Origin: Inhella gelatinilytica
Lineage (GTDB): Bacteria > Pseudomonadota > Gammaproteobacteria > Burkholderiales > Burkholderiaceae_C
Reading direction: 5' to 3'
Assembly (NCBI RefSeq): GCF_016093295.1
Contig: NZ_JAEDAL010000001.1
Span: 124,001 to 188,000 of the forward strand
DNA length: 64,000 nucleotides
In this document: piece after piece, positions 48,745-57,327 of the stretch
Layout: each line of letters starts with the position of its first letter
Numbering within the stretch: the stretch's first letter is position 1
Program-made: the position numbers and the translations under genes
Notes under the pieces: model-generated
What the model saw: only the letters and a program-made list of their open reading frames with translations
Told to the model about the DNA's origin: nothing
Database searches by the model: none

Positions 48745-50628
48745 TCAGCCCAGCAGCAGCGCGTTGACCCGTTTCACATAGGCGGCCGGGTCGTCCAGCT
48801 GCCCGCCCTCCGCGAGCAAGGCTTGGTCGAACAGCACGTGGGCCAGGTCGTCGAACTTCGGGTGGCCCGCCAAGGCCTTGACCAGCGCATGCTCGGCGTT
48901 CACTTCCAGCGTGGGCTGGCTGCTGGGCGCCGCCTGACCGGCCTGCTTGAGGAGGCGCGCCAGGTGGGCGCTCATGTCACCCTCTTCCACCACGATGCAG
49001 GCGGGTGAGTCGACCAGGCGGGTGGTTACCCGCACGTCCTTGGCCCGGTCTTTGAGCGCGTCCTTGAGCTTGTCCAGCACCGGCTTGAAGGCCTCGGCAG
49101 CTTCTTCGGCCGCCTTCTTCTCGGCCTCATCCTGCAGCTTGCCGAGGTCCACGGCGCCCTTGGCCACGGATTGCAGCGTCTTGCCTTCGAACTCACTCAG
49201 GTAGCTGAGCATCCACTCATCCACGCGATCCACCATCAGCAGCACCTCGATGCCCTTCTTGCGGAAGATTTCGAGCTGCGGGCTGTTTTGAGCCGCGGCC
49301 AGGCTGTCGGCAGCGATGTAGTAGACGTGCTCCTGCCCCTCCTTCATGCGCGACAAGTAGTCCGCCAGGCTGACGTTTTCGCTGGCGTGGGTCGAGGCAA
49401 AGCGCAGCAGCTTGGCCAGACGCTCCTGGTTGGGGAAGTCCTCGCCCATGCCCTCCTTGAGGACGGCACCAAATTCCTTCCAGAAGGCGGCGTACTTGTC
49501 CTGGTCCGCCTGGTCCTCGCTGGTGGCGAGTGCCTCCAGCATGCCCAGCACCTTCTTGGTGGAGCCCTCGCGGATGGCGCGTACGTCGCGACTCTCTTGG
49601 AGCAATTCGCGGCTCACGTTCAGCGGCAGGTCGGCCGAGTCGATCACGCCGCGCACAAAGCGCAGGTAGCTGGGCATCAACTCCTGGGCGTCGTCCATGA
49701 TGAAGACGCGCTTGACGTAGAGCTTCACGCCCGGCTTCTTGTCACGGTTCCAGAGGTCAAAGGGCGCCTTGGCCGGGATGTACAGCAGCTGCGTGTACTC
49801 GCTGCGGCCTTCCACGCGGTTGTGCGTGTAGGCCAACGGGGCCTGGCTGTCGTGGCTGAGGGTCTTGTAGAACTCCTCGTATTGCTCCTGCGTGACCTCG
49901 CTCTTCGGGCGCGCCCACAGGGCCGAGGCCTTGTTGATGGTCTCCCACTCGTCGGTCGCCACGTAGGCGCTCTTCTCGGCGTCCCAGACTTCCTTTTTCA
50001 GCAGGATCGGCAAGCTGATGTGGTCGCTGTACTTGCCCACCACCGCGCGCAGCTTCCAGGGCTGCAGGAACTCGTCCTCGCCCTCACGCAGGTGCAGGAT
50101 GACGTCGGTGCCACGCCCGGCTTTTTCGATCGTCTCCACCTCGAATTCGCCCGTGCCTTCGCTCACCCAGCGCACACCTTGGTCGGCGGCCACCCCAGCG
50201 CGACGGCTTTCGACCGTGATCCGGTCGGCCACGATGAAACCCGAATAAAAACCGACGCCAAACTGACCGATCAGATTGGCATCGCCCTTCTTGGCGTCAT
50301 CGAGCTTCGCCATGAAGTCCCGCGTGCCGCTCTTGGCGATGGTGCCCAAGTGCGCAATGGCTTCGTCGGCGCTCATGCCGATGCCGTTGTCACGGATGGT
50401 GAGGGTACGCGCCTCCTTGTCCACCAGCAGACGGATTTCCAAGTTCGGCGTGTCTTCGAACAGCTCGTTCTGATCCAGCGCCTCGAACCGCAGCTTGTCG
50501 CACGCGTCGCTGGCGTTGGAGACCAATTCGCGCAGAAAAATCTCTTTGTTGGAGTACAGGCTGTGCGTGACCAGATGCAGGATCTGCTTGACTTCAGCCT
50601 GGAAGGCATGGGTGTGTTTGGTGCTCAT
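48745..50628 (-). CDS. htpG: Chaperone HtpG (bacterial Hsp90)
   Basis: A 627-residue Hsp90. The start at 50628 gives [19 protein letters not shown]. The ATP-binding (Bergerat) motifs are [24 protein letters not shown] and [11 protein letters not shown]. The middle and C-terminal dimerisation domains are full length. It lies downstream of aroG behind a terminator. Confidence 0.97.
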   Translation of the reverse strand: MSTKHTHAFQAEVKQILHLVTHSLYSNKEIFLRELVSNASDACDKLRFEALDQNELFEDTPNLEIRLLVDKEARTLTIRDNGIGMSADEAIAHLGTIAKSGTRDFMAKLDDAKKGDANLIGQFGVGFYSGFIVADRITVESRRAGVAADQGVRWVSEGTGEFEVETIEKAGRGTDVILHLREGEDEFLQPWKLRAVVGKYSDHISLPILLKKEVWDAEKSAYVATDEWETINKASALWARPKSEVTQEQYEEFYKTLSHDSQAPLAYTHNRVEGRSEYTQLLYIPAKAPFDLWNRDKKPGVKLYVKRVFIMDDAQELMPSYLRFVRGVIDSADLPLNVSRELLQESRDVRAIREGSTKKVLGMLEALATSEDQADQDKYAAFWKEFGAVLKEGMGEDFPNQERLAKLLRFASTHASENVSLADYLSRMKEGQEHVYYIAADSLAAAQNSPQLEIFRKKGIEVLLMVDRVDEWMLSYLSEFEGKTLQSVAKGAVDLGKLQDEAEKKAAEEAAEAFKPVLDKLKDALKDRAKDVRVTTRLVDSPACIVVEEGDMSAHLARLLKQAGQAAPSSQPTLEVNAEHALVKALAGHPKFDDLAHVLFDQALLAEGGQLDDPAAYVKRVNALLLG

Positions 50629-50641
50629 GGCGTGTCGTTCC

Positions 50642-50690
50642 AAAAAACAAAACCGGCGGCTGGCCATCTGGGGCCAAGCCGCCGGGTTTC
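50642..50690 (-). terminator. Terminator of aroG
   Basis: On the minus strand AAACCCGGCGGCTTGGCC, a short loop, GGCCAGCCGCCGGTTT then TGTTTTTTG: a long stem with two single-base bulges and a T-rich tail. It lies 28 nt past the aroG stop and before htpG. Confidence 0.75.
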
Positions 50691-50717
50691 AAGCCCCCAT
50701 TTTGAGGCCGAGCGCCC

Positions 50718-51824
50718 TCAGGCGCCGCGCACCGCTTCGTCCAGATGGGCCAGTAGGTTGAGCGTTTGCATCCAATCGATGCAGGCATCGGTGATGCTCT
50801 GGCCATAGGTGAGCTTGGCCGGATCGTCCTTGCCGGGGCTGAATTTCTGCGCGCCGCCGTGCAAATGGCTCTCGACCATCACGCCAAACACCTGGCGTCG
50901 GCCCTCCCGCCACTGACGCGCCAACTCCTCGGCGACCAGCAGCTGCCGCTCGTGCTGCTTGCTGCTGTTGGCGTGGCTGCAATCCACCATCAATCGATTG
51001 GGCAGCTTGCTGGCGGTCAACTCAGCACATGCGGCGTCGATGCTGGCCTCGTCGTAGTTGGGGGCCTTGCCGCCCCGCAGGATCACGTGACAGTCTTTGT
51101 TGCCCTTGGTCTGCACGATGGCCACCTGCCCGTTCTTGTGAACCGACAGGAAGTGGTGCGGGCGGGCGGCCGCTTGAATCGCGTCGGTCGCGATCTTGAT
51201 GTTGCCATCGGTGCCGTTCTTGAAGCCAATCGGCGCAGACAGCCCCGAAGACAACTCGCGGTGGACTTGGCTTTCGGTGGTGCGCGCCCCAATCGCACCC
51301 CAGGCGATCAGGTCGCCGATGTACTGGGGCGAGATCACGTCCAGGAACTCCGACGCGGCCGGCACGCCCAAGCGGTTGATTTCCAGCAGCAGCTGGCGTG
51401 CGATGCGCAGACCCTCGTCGATGCGGTAGCTCTCATCCAGGTAGGGGTCGTTGATCAGCCCCTTCCAGCCCACCGTGGTGCGCGGCTTTTCGAAGTACAC
51501 CCGCATCACGATTTCCAGCGTGTCCTTGTACTGCTCGCGCACCGTGCGCAAGCGCCGGGCGTACTCCAGGGCAGCGGCGGGGTCGTGAATGGAGCAGGGG
51601 CCCACCACCACCAGCAGGCGCTGGTCCTTACCAGCCAGAATATTGCGAATGCTTTGGCGCGTTTGCAGCACCAGCTTTTCCATCGGCGTCCCGGCGATGG
51701 GGAAAAAGCGAATCAGATGTTCCGGCGGCGGCAGCGGTGTGATGTCGGCAATGCGCTCGTCATCGGTGCGGCTGGTGCGGTCTTCCTGGCTGTACACGCG
51801 TTCGGGCAGGGCTTTGGCGTTCAT
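50718..51824 (-). CDS. aroG: DAHP synthase, class I (AroF/G/H type)
   Basis: A 368-residue 3-deoxy-7-phosphoheptulonate synthase, first step of the shikimate pathway. VVGPCSIHDPAAALEYA, VYFEKPRTTVGWKGLIND, SSGLSAPIGFKNGTDG and the C-terminal SITDACIDWM segment are typical of the metal-dependent class I enzyme. Such isozymes are feedback-inhibited by Phe, Tyr or Trp; which one cannot be told from this reading. Upstream lies an aromatic-rich leader peptide and terminator that should attenuate transcription. Confidence 0.96.
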   Translation of the reverse strand: MNAKALPERVYSQEDRTSRTDDERIADITPLPPPEHLIRFFPIAGTPMEKLVLQTRQSIRNILAGKDQRLLVVVGPCSIHDPAAALEYARRLRTVREQYKDTLEIVMRVYFEKPRTTVGWKGLINDPYLDESYRIDEGLRIARQLLLEINRLGVPAASEFLDVISPQYIGDLIAWGAIGARTTESQVHRELSSGLSAPIGFKNGTDGNIKIATDAIQAAARPHHFLSVHKNGQVAIVQTKGNKDCHVILRGGKAPNYDEASIDAACAELTASKLPNRLMVDCSHANSSKQHERQLLVAEELARQWREGRRQVFGVMVESHLHGGAQKFSPGKDDPAKLTYGQSITDACIDWMQTLNLLAHLDEAVRGA

Positions 51825-51842
51825 GGCTTTCGCTCAGGGCAT

Positions 51843-51876
51843 AAAAAAACCGCCGGGCTTTTCGGGCCGGCGGTTT
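51843..51876 (-). terminator. Attenuator terminator in the aroG leader
   Basis: On the minus strand AAACCGCCGG, loop CCCGAAAAGC, CCGGCGGTTT with T's running on to seven. A perfect 10-bp stem plus T-tract lies between the leader peptide stop (51906) and the aroG ATG (51824). Its 5' arm is also complementary over 8 bases to CCGGCGGT within the leader ORF (51918-51925), giving a competing antiterminator. No gene ends just upstream except the leader peptide, so the terminator acts on aroG itself. Confidence 0.8.
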
Positions 51877-51905
51877 GTTGGGGATTCGGTTCGCGTTTCG
51901 CGCGC

Positions 51906-51971
51906 TCAGATCTCTCCACCGCCGGGGCAGGGATAGAACCAAAAGTAAAAGTAAGCAGCAGCGCGGAACAT
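51906..51971 (-). CDS. Aromatic-rich leader peptide of aroG
   Basis: A 21-codon ORF. It begins MFRAAAYFYFWFYPC, then a short Pro/Gly tail before TGA. Residues 7-13 are seven consecutive aromatic residues, and eight of 21 are aromatic (4 Phe, 3 Tyr, 1 Trp). Position, length and the downstream terminator match a regulatory leader that stalls ribosomes when charged aromatic tRNA is scarce. The ATG is 14 nt after the tldD stop; no strong ribosome-binding site is seen, so it may be reached by ribosomes finishing tldD or from an unseen site. Confidence 0.8.
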   Translation of the reverse strand: MFRAAAYFYFWFYPCPGGGEI

Positions 51972-51985
51972 GGGGACTGAATGTA

Positions 51986-53443
51986 TCAGGCCGTGCCGCC
52001 GACCGTCAGCCCTTCGATGCGAAGGGTGGGTTGCCCGACACCGACGGGCACGGATTGACCTTCCTTGCCGCACACGCCCACGCCCGAATCGAGCGCCATG
52101 TCGTTGCCGATCATGGACACGCGGGTCAGCGCCTCGGGGCCGTTGCCGATCAGCGTGGCGCCCTTGACCGGGTACTGGATCTTGCCCTTCTCAACCCAAT
52201 ACGCTTCGGAGGCCGAGAACACAAACTTGCCACTGGTGATGTCCACTTGGCCCCCACCGAAGTTGGTGGCGTACAGGCCTCGGTCGATGCTGGCGATGAT
52301 TTCTTCCGGCGTCTTGTCACCGCCCAGCATGTAGGTGTTGGTCATGCGCGGCATGGGCAGGTGGGCATAGCTTTCGCGGCGCCCATTGCCCGTCTGGGCC
52401 ACCTTCATCAATCGCGCGTTCATGGCGTCTTGGATGTAGCCCACCAAGATGCCGTCTTCGATCAGCACATTGCGCTGGCTGGCGTGGCCCTCGTCGTCGA
52501 TGTTGAGCGAGCCGCGGCGGTCGGGCAGCGTGCCGTCGTCCAACACCGTCACGCCCTTGGCCGCCACACGCTGCCCGAGGCGGCCGGCAAAGGTGCTGGA
52601 GCCTTTGCGATTGAAGTCCCCCTCCAGCCCGTGACCCACCGCCTCGTGCAAGAGCACGCCCGGCCAACCCGGGCCCAGCACCACGGTCATTTCGCCCGCT
52701 GGCGCGGGGCGGCTTTCCAAATTGGTCAGCGCCCCATTGACCGCCTGGTCCACATAGCCACGCAACACCTCGTCGGTGAAGTAAGCCAGCCCAAAACGCC
52801 CGCCACCACCGCCGCTGCCCACCTCGCGGCGGCCATTGCGCTCGGCGATGACCGTGATGGACAGGCGCACCAAGGGGCGCACGTCAGCGGCGCGCAGGCC
52901 ATCGGCGCGGGCGATCAGCACCACCTCATGCTCAGCGGCCAGGCCGGCCATGACCTGCACGACGGCCGGATCCTTGGCACGCGCCATGCGTTCGATTCGT
53001 TCCAGCAGGGCCACTTTGGCGGCACTGTCCAGGCTGGCGATGGGGTCGGCGCTGCCGTAGAGCTGAAGCCCGCGGGCCTGGCGCGCCAGCACCTTGATGC
53101 GGCGGCTTTGCCCCGCTGCGGCGATGGTGCGTACCGTCTGCGCGCAGTCAGCCAGCGCCGCTTCGGTCAGCGAATCGGAATACGCAAAGGCAGTTTTTTC
53201 GCCCACCACCGCGCGCACGCCCACCCCTTGGTCGATGGAAAAGCTACCGCTTTTCACAATACCCTCCTCCAAACTCCAGCCCTCTGCACGGGTGGTTTGG
53301 AAATAGAGATCGGCATCGTCCACGCGGTGCGCGGTGATCAACTTGAGCGTCCGGTCCAGCGCGGCCTCATCCAGACCAAACGGAGTCAACAAACTGCCGT
53401 GGGCAGCGGCCAGCGCGGTGAGCATGGAGTCAGGTGCATTCAT
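51986..53443 (-). CDS. tldD: Metalloprotease TldD
   Basis: A 485-residue TldD. The zinc motif HEAVGHGLEGD fits the TldD/PmbA HExxxH site. The N-terminal domain has VDDADLYFQTT and EEGIVKSGSFSIDQGVGVRA. It starts MNAPDSMLTAL; an upstream extension of 15 codons is less likely. TldD works with TldE (PmbA), which is not in the window, on peptides such as microcin precursors. Confidence 0.94.
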   Translation of the reverse strand: MNAPDSMLTALAAAHGSLLTPFGLDEAALDRTLKLITAHRVDDADLYFQTTRAEGWSLEEGIVKSGSFSIDQGVGVRAVVGEKTAFAYSDSLTEAALADCAQTVRTIAAAGQSRRIKVLARQARGLQLYGSADPIASLDSAAKVALLERIERMARAKDPAVVQVMAGLAAEHEVVLIARADGLRAADVRPLVRLSITVIAERNGRREVGSGGGGGRFGLAYFTDEVLRGYVDQAVNGALTNLESRPAPAGEMTVVLGPGWPGVLLHEAVGHGLEGDFNRKGSSTFAGRLGQRVAAKGVTVLDDGTLPDRRGSLNIDDEGHASQRNVLIEDGILVGYIQDAMNARLMKVAQTGNGRRESYAHLPMPRMTNTYMLGGDKTPEEIIASIDRGLYATNFGGGQVDITSGKFVFSASEAYWVEKGKIQYPVKGATLIGNGPEALTRVSMIGNDMALDSGVGVCGKEGQSVPVGVGQPTLRIEGLTVGGTA

Positions 53444-53589
53444 GGGGCAATTGTGAGGGGTGCCATCCACTTTTTGGGGTTCACACAACTTGACGCGAGC
53501 TTTACGCCCCCGCGGTCAGCAAACCATTCCCGCCGCCGTTGAACACCCCACCGCGGCCATCGGGGTCGCGGCCTTCACCGGAGTCCACC

Positions 53590-53901
53590 ATGAAATCAAT
53601 CCCCCTCGCCCTTGTCCTCGCCGGCTTCTTGATGGCCGCACTGAACGCGCATGCCGGCACCCCGCGCGTGGATCAACGACAGGCCAGCCAGCAGCAGCGC
53701 ATTGAACAAGGCGTCGCGACGGGCAGCCTCACGGCACCCGAAACCCTGCGTCTGGAAAAAGAGCAGGCTCGCATCCAAAAAATGGAAACTCGCGCCCAAG
53801 CCGATGGGGTGATCACCGGCAAAGAGCGCGCCCGCTTAGAAGCCGCGCAAGACGCCGCCAGCCGGGATATCCACCGCAAGAAGCACAACGGCCGCCGGTA
53901 A
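53590..53901 (+). CDS. Small exported Arg/Gln-rich protein
   Basis: A 103-residue protein with a signal peptide (ALVLAGFLMAALNAHA). The mature part is helical and charged: RIEQGVATGSLTAPETLRLE and ADGVITGKERARLEAAQ are two copies of a G-x-(L/I)-T-x-x-E-x-x-(R/L)LE pattern. Related small periplasmic proteins are common in Burkholderiales, with no known function. It is divergent from tldD. Confidence 0.65.
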   Translation: MKSIPLALVLAGFLMAALNAHAGTPRVDQRQASQQQRIEQGVATGSLTAPETLRLEKEQARIQKMETRAQADGVITGKERARLEAAQDAASRDIHRKKHNGRR

Positions 53902-53919
53902 ACCAGGCGCGGTGCCGGC

Positions 53920-54822
53920 TCAGGCGCCCTTCAGTTCCAGGGCCCGCGCGTACAAGGCGTTGCGGGCCACACCGCTGAGCTGAGCTGCCAGGCCCACGGC
54001 TTGCTTGAGCGGCAACTCGTTCAGCAGGGTTTGCAGCATGCGCTCCGCGTCTGGCGGCAAGCCCTCTTGCCCTTGCCCTGCCGGCTGGGCATGCAGCACC
54101 AGCGCGAATTCCCCCCGCTGGGCATTCGCATCACCCTGCAAGGCAGCCGGCAGATTCGCGCAAGTCAGCGTGGTCACGGTCTCGAACTGCTTGGTCAATT
54201 CCCGAGCGCAGGTGACGAGGCGCTCCGGCCAGCGTTCGGCCAAGTCTTGGGCCAAGGTGGCAATGCGGTGCGGCGCCTCAAACAGAATCTGCGCATCCCC
54301 CGGTCGGTCCAGCGCGGCTAGCGCCTGCGCGCGGGCCTCGCCCTTCGGGGGCAGGAAGCCCACAAACCGAAAACCGGTGGCCTGGGCATCTCCGGCCACA
54401 CTGAGCGCGGCCAGCGGCGCACTGGCACCGGGCAGGGGAATGGCGCGCAGGCCGGCCGCCCGCACCTCGGCCACCAGGCGCGCGCCCGGGTCAGACACCG
54501 CCGGCGTCCCCGCATCGCTGACAAACGCGATGCGCTCACCGCGCTGCAGCCGCGCGCAGACGCCTTGTGCGGCTTCTCGCTCGTTGTGCTGATGCAAGGC
54601 GATCAGCGGCTTGTGCAGGCCCAAGTGACGCAGCAACTGCCCACTCACCCGCGTGTCTTCACAGGCCACCGCATCCGCCATCGCCAAGGCATGCACCGCC
54701 CGCAAACTCAAATCTGCCAAGTTACCGATGGGAGTGGCCACCACATACAGCGCACCAGCGGGATACTGCTGGCCGCCGGCCACGTGGGCGGCAACCGCCA
54801 GGAGGTCAAGGGCGTTGGACAT
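53920..54822 (-). CDS. rsmI: 16S rRNA (cytidine1402-2'-O)-methyltransferase
   Basis: A 300-residue RsmI (YraL), a tetrapyrrole-methylase-fold enzyme that methylates C1402. Motifs are LYVVATPIGNLADLSLRA, CEDTRVSGQLL, FVSDAGTPAVSDPG and PLPGASAPLAAL. The ATG at 54822 overlaps the start of the divergent yraN; a later start at a GTG (about 10 codons on) cannot be excluded because the conserved domain begins near residue 25. Confidence 0.93.
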   Translation of the reverse strand: MSNALDLLAVAAHVAGGQQYPAGALYVVATPIGNLADLSLRAVHALAMADAVACEDTRVSGQLLRHLGLHKPLIALHQHNEREAAQGVCARLQRGERIAFVSDAGTPAVSDPGARLVAEVRAAGLRAIPLPGASAPLAALSVAGDAQATGFRFVGFLPPKGEARAQALAALDRPGDAQILFEAPHRIATLAQDLAERWPERLVTCARELTKQFETVTTLTCANLPAALQGDANAQRGEFALVLHAQPAGQGQEGLPPDAERMLQTLLNELPLKQAVGLAAQLSGVARNALYARALELKGA

Positions 54823-55195
54823 TCAAAAGCTCTGGAGCCCCCGCGCCACCGGGGATGAAGGCGAAGCGCGTGCACTGCAGTACTTGCAGCAGCAAGGGCT
54901 CAAGTTGATGACGCGGAATTATCGGATTGGCGGCGGGCCGCACCGGCCCGCCGGTGAAATCGACTTGATCATGCGCGACGGCGACACCCTGGTTTTCGTC
55001 GAAGTGCGTTCGCGTCGCTCCTCCGCCCACGGCGGGGCCGCCGCCAGCATTGGCCAGGGCAAGCGCCGCCGCGTCATTCGCGCAGCGCAGCACTTTTTGC
55101 TGCGGTTGGATCGCTTGCCGCCCTGCCGGTTCGATGTGGTCGCGCTGGACGGTGAGTCGCTGCAATGGTTGCAGGCCGCGTTTGATTTGGGGTAA
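54815..55195 (+). CDS. yraN: YraN family (UPF0102) putative nuclease
   Basis: A 126-residue protein. The start is a TTG at 54815, with a perfect AGGAGGT 8 nt upstream that lies inside the divergent rsmI coding region. The PD-(D/E)xK-like core is GEIDLIMRDGDTLVFVEVRSR. It is next to rsmI in most proteobacteria. Function is not firmly known; homologues are endonuclease-like. Confidence 0.88.
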   Translation: MDIQKLWSPRATGDEGEARALQYLQQQGLKLMTRNYRIGGGPHRPAGEIDLIMRDGDTLVFVEVRSRRSSAHGGAAASIGQGKRRRVIRAAQHFLLRLDRLPPCRFDVVALDGESLQWLQAAFDLG

Positions 55196-55218
55196 ACCCC
55201 GCCTATCATCCTGGCCCC

Positions 55219-55791
55219 ATGACGGAAGCCCGCATTCAAGCCCAGTTTTTTGAGAGCGCCGATTGGTTTTACCAAGCGGCCGAGCAACTCACCCGCCCCC
55301 TCGCCGCCGCAGCCCAAATGGCGGTGGGCACCCTGACCAGTGGCGCCCGTCTGTGGGTGGCCGGCAGTGGGCTGGCGCAAGGCGATGCGCAGTGGTGGTC
55401 TCAACTGCTGCTGAATCGCTTTGAGCAGGACCGCCCGCCCCTCTGTGCCCAAACCCTGCAGGCTGAGTTGGGCGACCTTCACGGCGTGCCGGCCCTGGTT
55501 CGCCAAGTGCAAGCGCTGGCCCACCCGGGTGACTTGCTGGTGTGGATTGACCCGCTGGGGGATGCGCAAGCCGGCCTACTCGTCGAAGCCGCGCACCAGC
55601 AGGATGTGGCGGTGGTGGCGCTGTGCGGCAATCAGGACGCCCACCTGCGCGCCGTCATGACGGAGACCGACTTGTTGATTCGTGTCGCGCACCCGCGCTG
55701 GCCGCGGGTCACCGAAACCCACCGTTTGGCCTTGCATGCCCTGTGCGACGCCATTGACGTTCAACTGCTCGGCCTGGATGCCGGCGCCTAA
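55219..55791 (+). CDS. diaA: SIS-domain protein, DiaA/GmhA-like
   Basis: A 190-residue SIS-domain protein. It aligns with DiaA/GmhA by FFESADWFYQAAEQLTRPLAAAA at the start. The canonical GNGGSAADA is changed to VAGSGLAQGDAQ, so sugar-isomerase activity is unlikely. DiaA assists DnaA at the origin; the yraN-diaA-dolP order supports the name. Confidence 0.75.
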   Translation: MTEARIQAQFFESADWFYQAAEQLTRPLAAAAQMAVGTLTSGARLWVAGSGLAQGDAQWWSQLLLNRFEQDRPPLCAQTLQAELGDLHGVPALVRQVQALAHPGDLLVWIDPLGDAQAGLLVEAAHQQDVAVVALCGNQDAHLRAVMTETDLLIRVAHPRWPRVTETHRLALHALCDAIDVQLLGLDAGA

Positions 55792-55804
55792 CCTTGACTT
55801 TCCC

Positions 55805-56404
55805 ATGCTGAAAAAAATTCTCGTTCTGACGCTCCTGGCTTCCGCCCTGACGGCTTGCACGCCCCTCGTTGTGGGCGGGGCCATGGTGGGAGGGGCGCTG
55901 ATGGCGACGGACCGGCGCACGGCAGGCACGCAAGTCGAAGACCAGGGCATTGAGCTCAAAGCCGCGCTGCGACTGCGCGAAGCCCTGGGTGACCGCGCCC
56001 ACCTCAACGTCACCGCCTACAACCGGGTGCTGCTGATCACTGGCGAGACCAAAGAAGAAGCCGACCGCCTGCGCGCGGAGCAGGTGGCGGCGCAAGTGGA
56101 AAACGTCAGCCGGGTGGTCAACGAGGTGCAGCCCGGATTCCTGAGTTCGCTGACCTCGCGCTCGAGCGATGTGGTGCTCAAGGCCAAAGTCAAGGCCACC
56201 CTGATTGATGCCCAGGACTTGATCTCCAACGCCTTTGAGATCGTGGTGGAACGCGGAGAAGTCTTCTTGATGGGGCGCGTCACCGAGCGCGAGGCCCACC
56301 GTGCCGCTGAACTGGTGCGCGGCATCCCTGGCGTCAAAAAAGTGGTGCGCGTCTTTGAGCTGATCAGCGAGGAAGAACTCGCCCGCCTGCAACCCAAGAA
56401 GTAA
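55805..56404 (+). CDS. dolP: BON-domain lipoprotein DolP (YraP)
   Basis: A 199-residue lipoprotein. The lipobox is LTAC within TLLASALTACTP. Two BON domains follow (about 50-115 and 130-195), with GVKKVVRVFELI near the end. DolP supports outer-membrane integrity. It follows diaA by 13 nt. Confidence 0.92.
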   Translation: MLKKILVLTLLASALTACTPLVVGGAMVGGALMATDRRTAGTQVEDQGIELKAALRLREALGDRAHLNVTAYNRVLLITGETKEEADRLRAEQVAAQVENVSRVVNEVQPGFLSSLTSRSSDVVLKAKVKATLIDAQDLISNAFEIVVERGEVFLMGRVTEREAHRAAELVRGIPGVKKVVRVFELISEEELARLQPKK

Positions 56405-56444
56405 TCCAGGCACAGACCGGCGGGGGCCGCGGGGCCCCTGCCCC

Positions 56445-57311
56445 TCACTGAAGCCGGCGAATCAGGCTGGAGGTGTCCCAGCGATTCCCGCCCAGGGCCT
56501 GCACCTCGGCATAGAACTGGTCGACCAAGGCCGTCACGGGCAAACGGCTGCCATTGCGACGGGCCTCGTCCAGCACCAAGCCCAGGTCCTTGCGCATCCA
56601 GTCGACAGCAAACCCAAAGTCAAAACGGTCCTCCAGCATCGTGGGGCCACGTTGGTCCAGTTGCCAACTCTGCGCCGCGCCTTGCCCAATGACCTTGAGC
56701 ACGGCCGGCATGTCCAGTCCTGCGTTCTGACCAAACGCCAGGGCTTCAGCCAGACCCTGCACCAGGCCTGCGATGCAAATTTGATTGACCATCTTGGCGA
56801 GCTGTCCGGATCCGCTCGTCCCGAGCCAGGTCACAGCCTTGGCGTAATGACGCAAGATCGGTGCAACCCCCTCAAACGCCGCGGCGTCCCCCCCCACCAT
56901 GACGGTGAGTTGCCCTTTCTGCGCCCCCACCTCACCACCCGACACCGGTGCATCCAGGAACGTCACGCCGTGCTTCGCGCACAGGGCTGCCATTTCGCGC
57001 GCCAATTCGGCCGAGGTGGTCGTGTGGTCCACGATGACCGAGCCCGGCGCCAACACGGTCAACAGGCCGTCCTCGCCGCCGACCACCCGCCGCACGTCCT
57101 CGTCGCGGCCCACACACAGGGCCACCACCCGGCAGCCCTGAGCAGCCTCGGCTGGCGTTGCCGCGGCCCGTCCGCCATAGGCCTGCGCCCAGCGCTGCGC
57201 TTTGTCTACGCTGCGGTTGAAAACGCTCACCGACAGACCGGCGCGCTGCCAATGGCCAGCCATGGGCGCGCCCATAGCCCCCAAGCCGATGAAGGCCACA
57301 GATTCGCTCAT
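56445..57311 (-). CDS. 3-hydroxyisobutyrate dehydrogenase-like reductase
   Basis: A 288-residue NAD(P)-dependent beta-hydroxyacid dehydrogenase. The nucleotide loop is FIGLGAMGAPMAGH, the substrate signature FLDAPVSGGEVGA, and the catalytic Lys lies in GQLAKMVNQI. It could be a tartronate semialdehyde or 3-hydroxyisobutyrate reductase. It stands 16 nt downstream of pilU. Confidence 0.9.
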   Translation of the reverse strand: MSESVAFIGLGAMGAPMAGHWQRAGLSVSVFNRSVDKAQRWAQAYGGRAAATPAEAAQGCRVVALCVGRDEDVRRVVGGEDGLLTVLAPGSVIVDHTTTSAELAREMAALCAKHGVTFLDAPVSGGEVGAQKGQLTVMVGGDAAAFEGVAPILRHYAKAVTWLGTSGSGQLAKMVNQICIAGLVQGLAEALAFGQNAGLDMPAVLKVIGQGAAQSWQLDQRGPTMLEDRFDFGFAVDWMRKDLGLVLDEARRNGSRLPVTALVDQFYAEVQALGGNRWDTSSLIRRLQ

Positions 57312-57327
57312 AGGTGCCTCGAAACAA

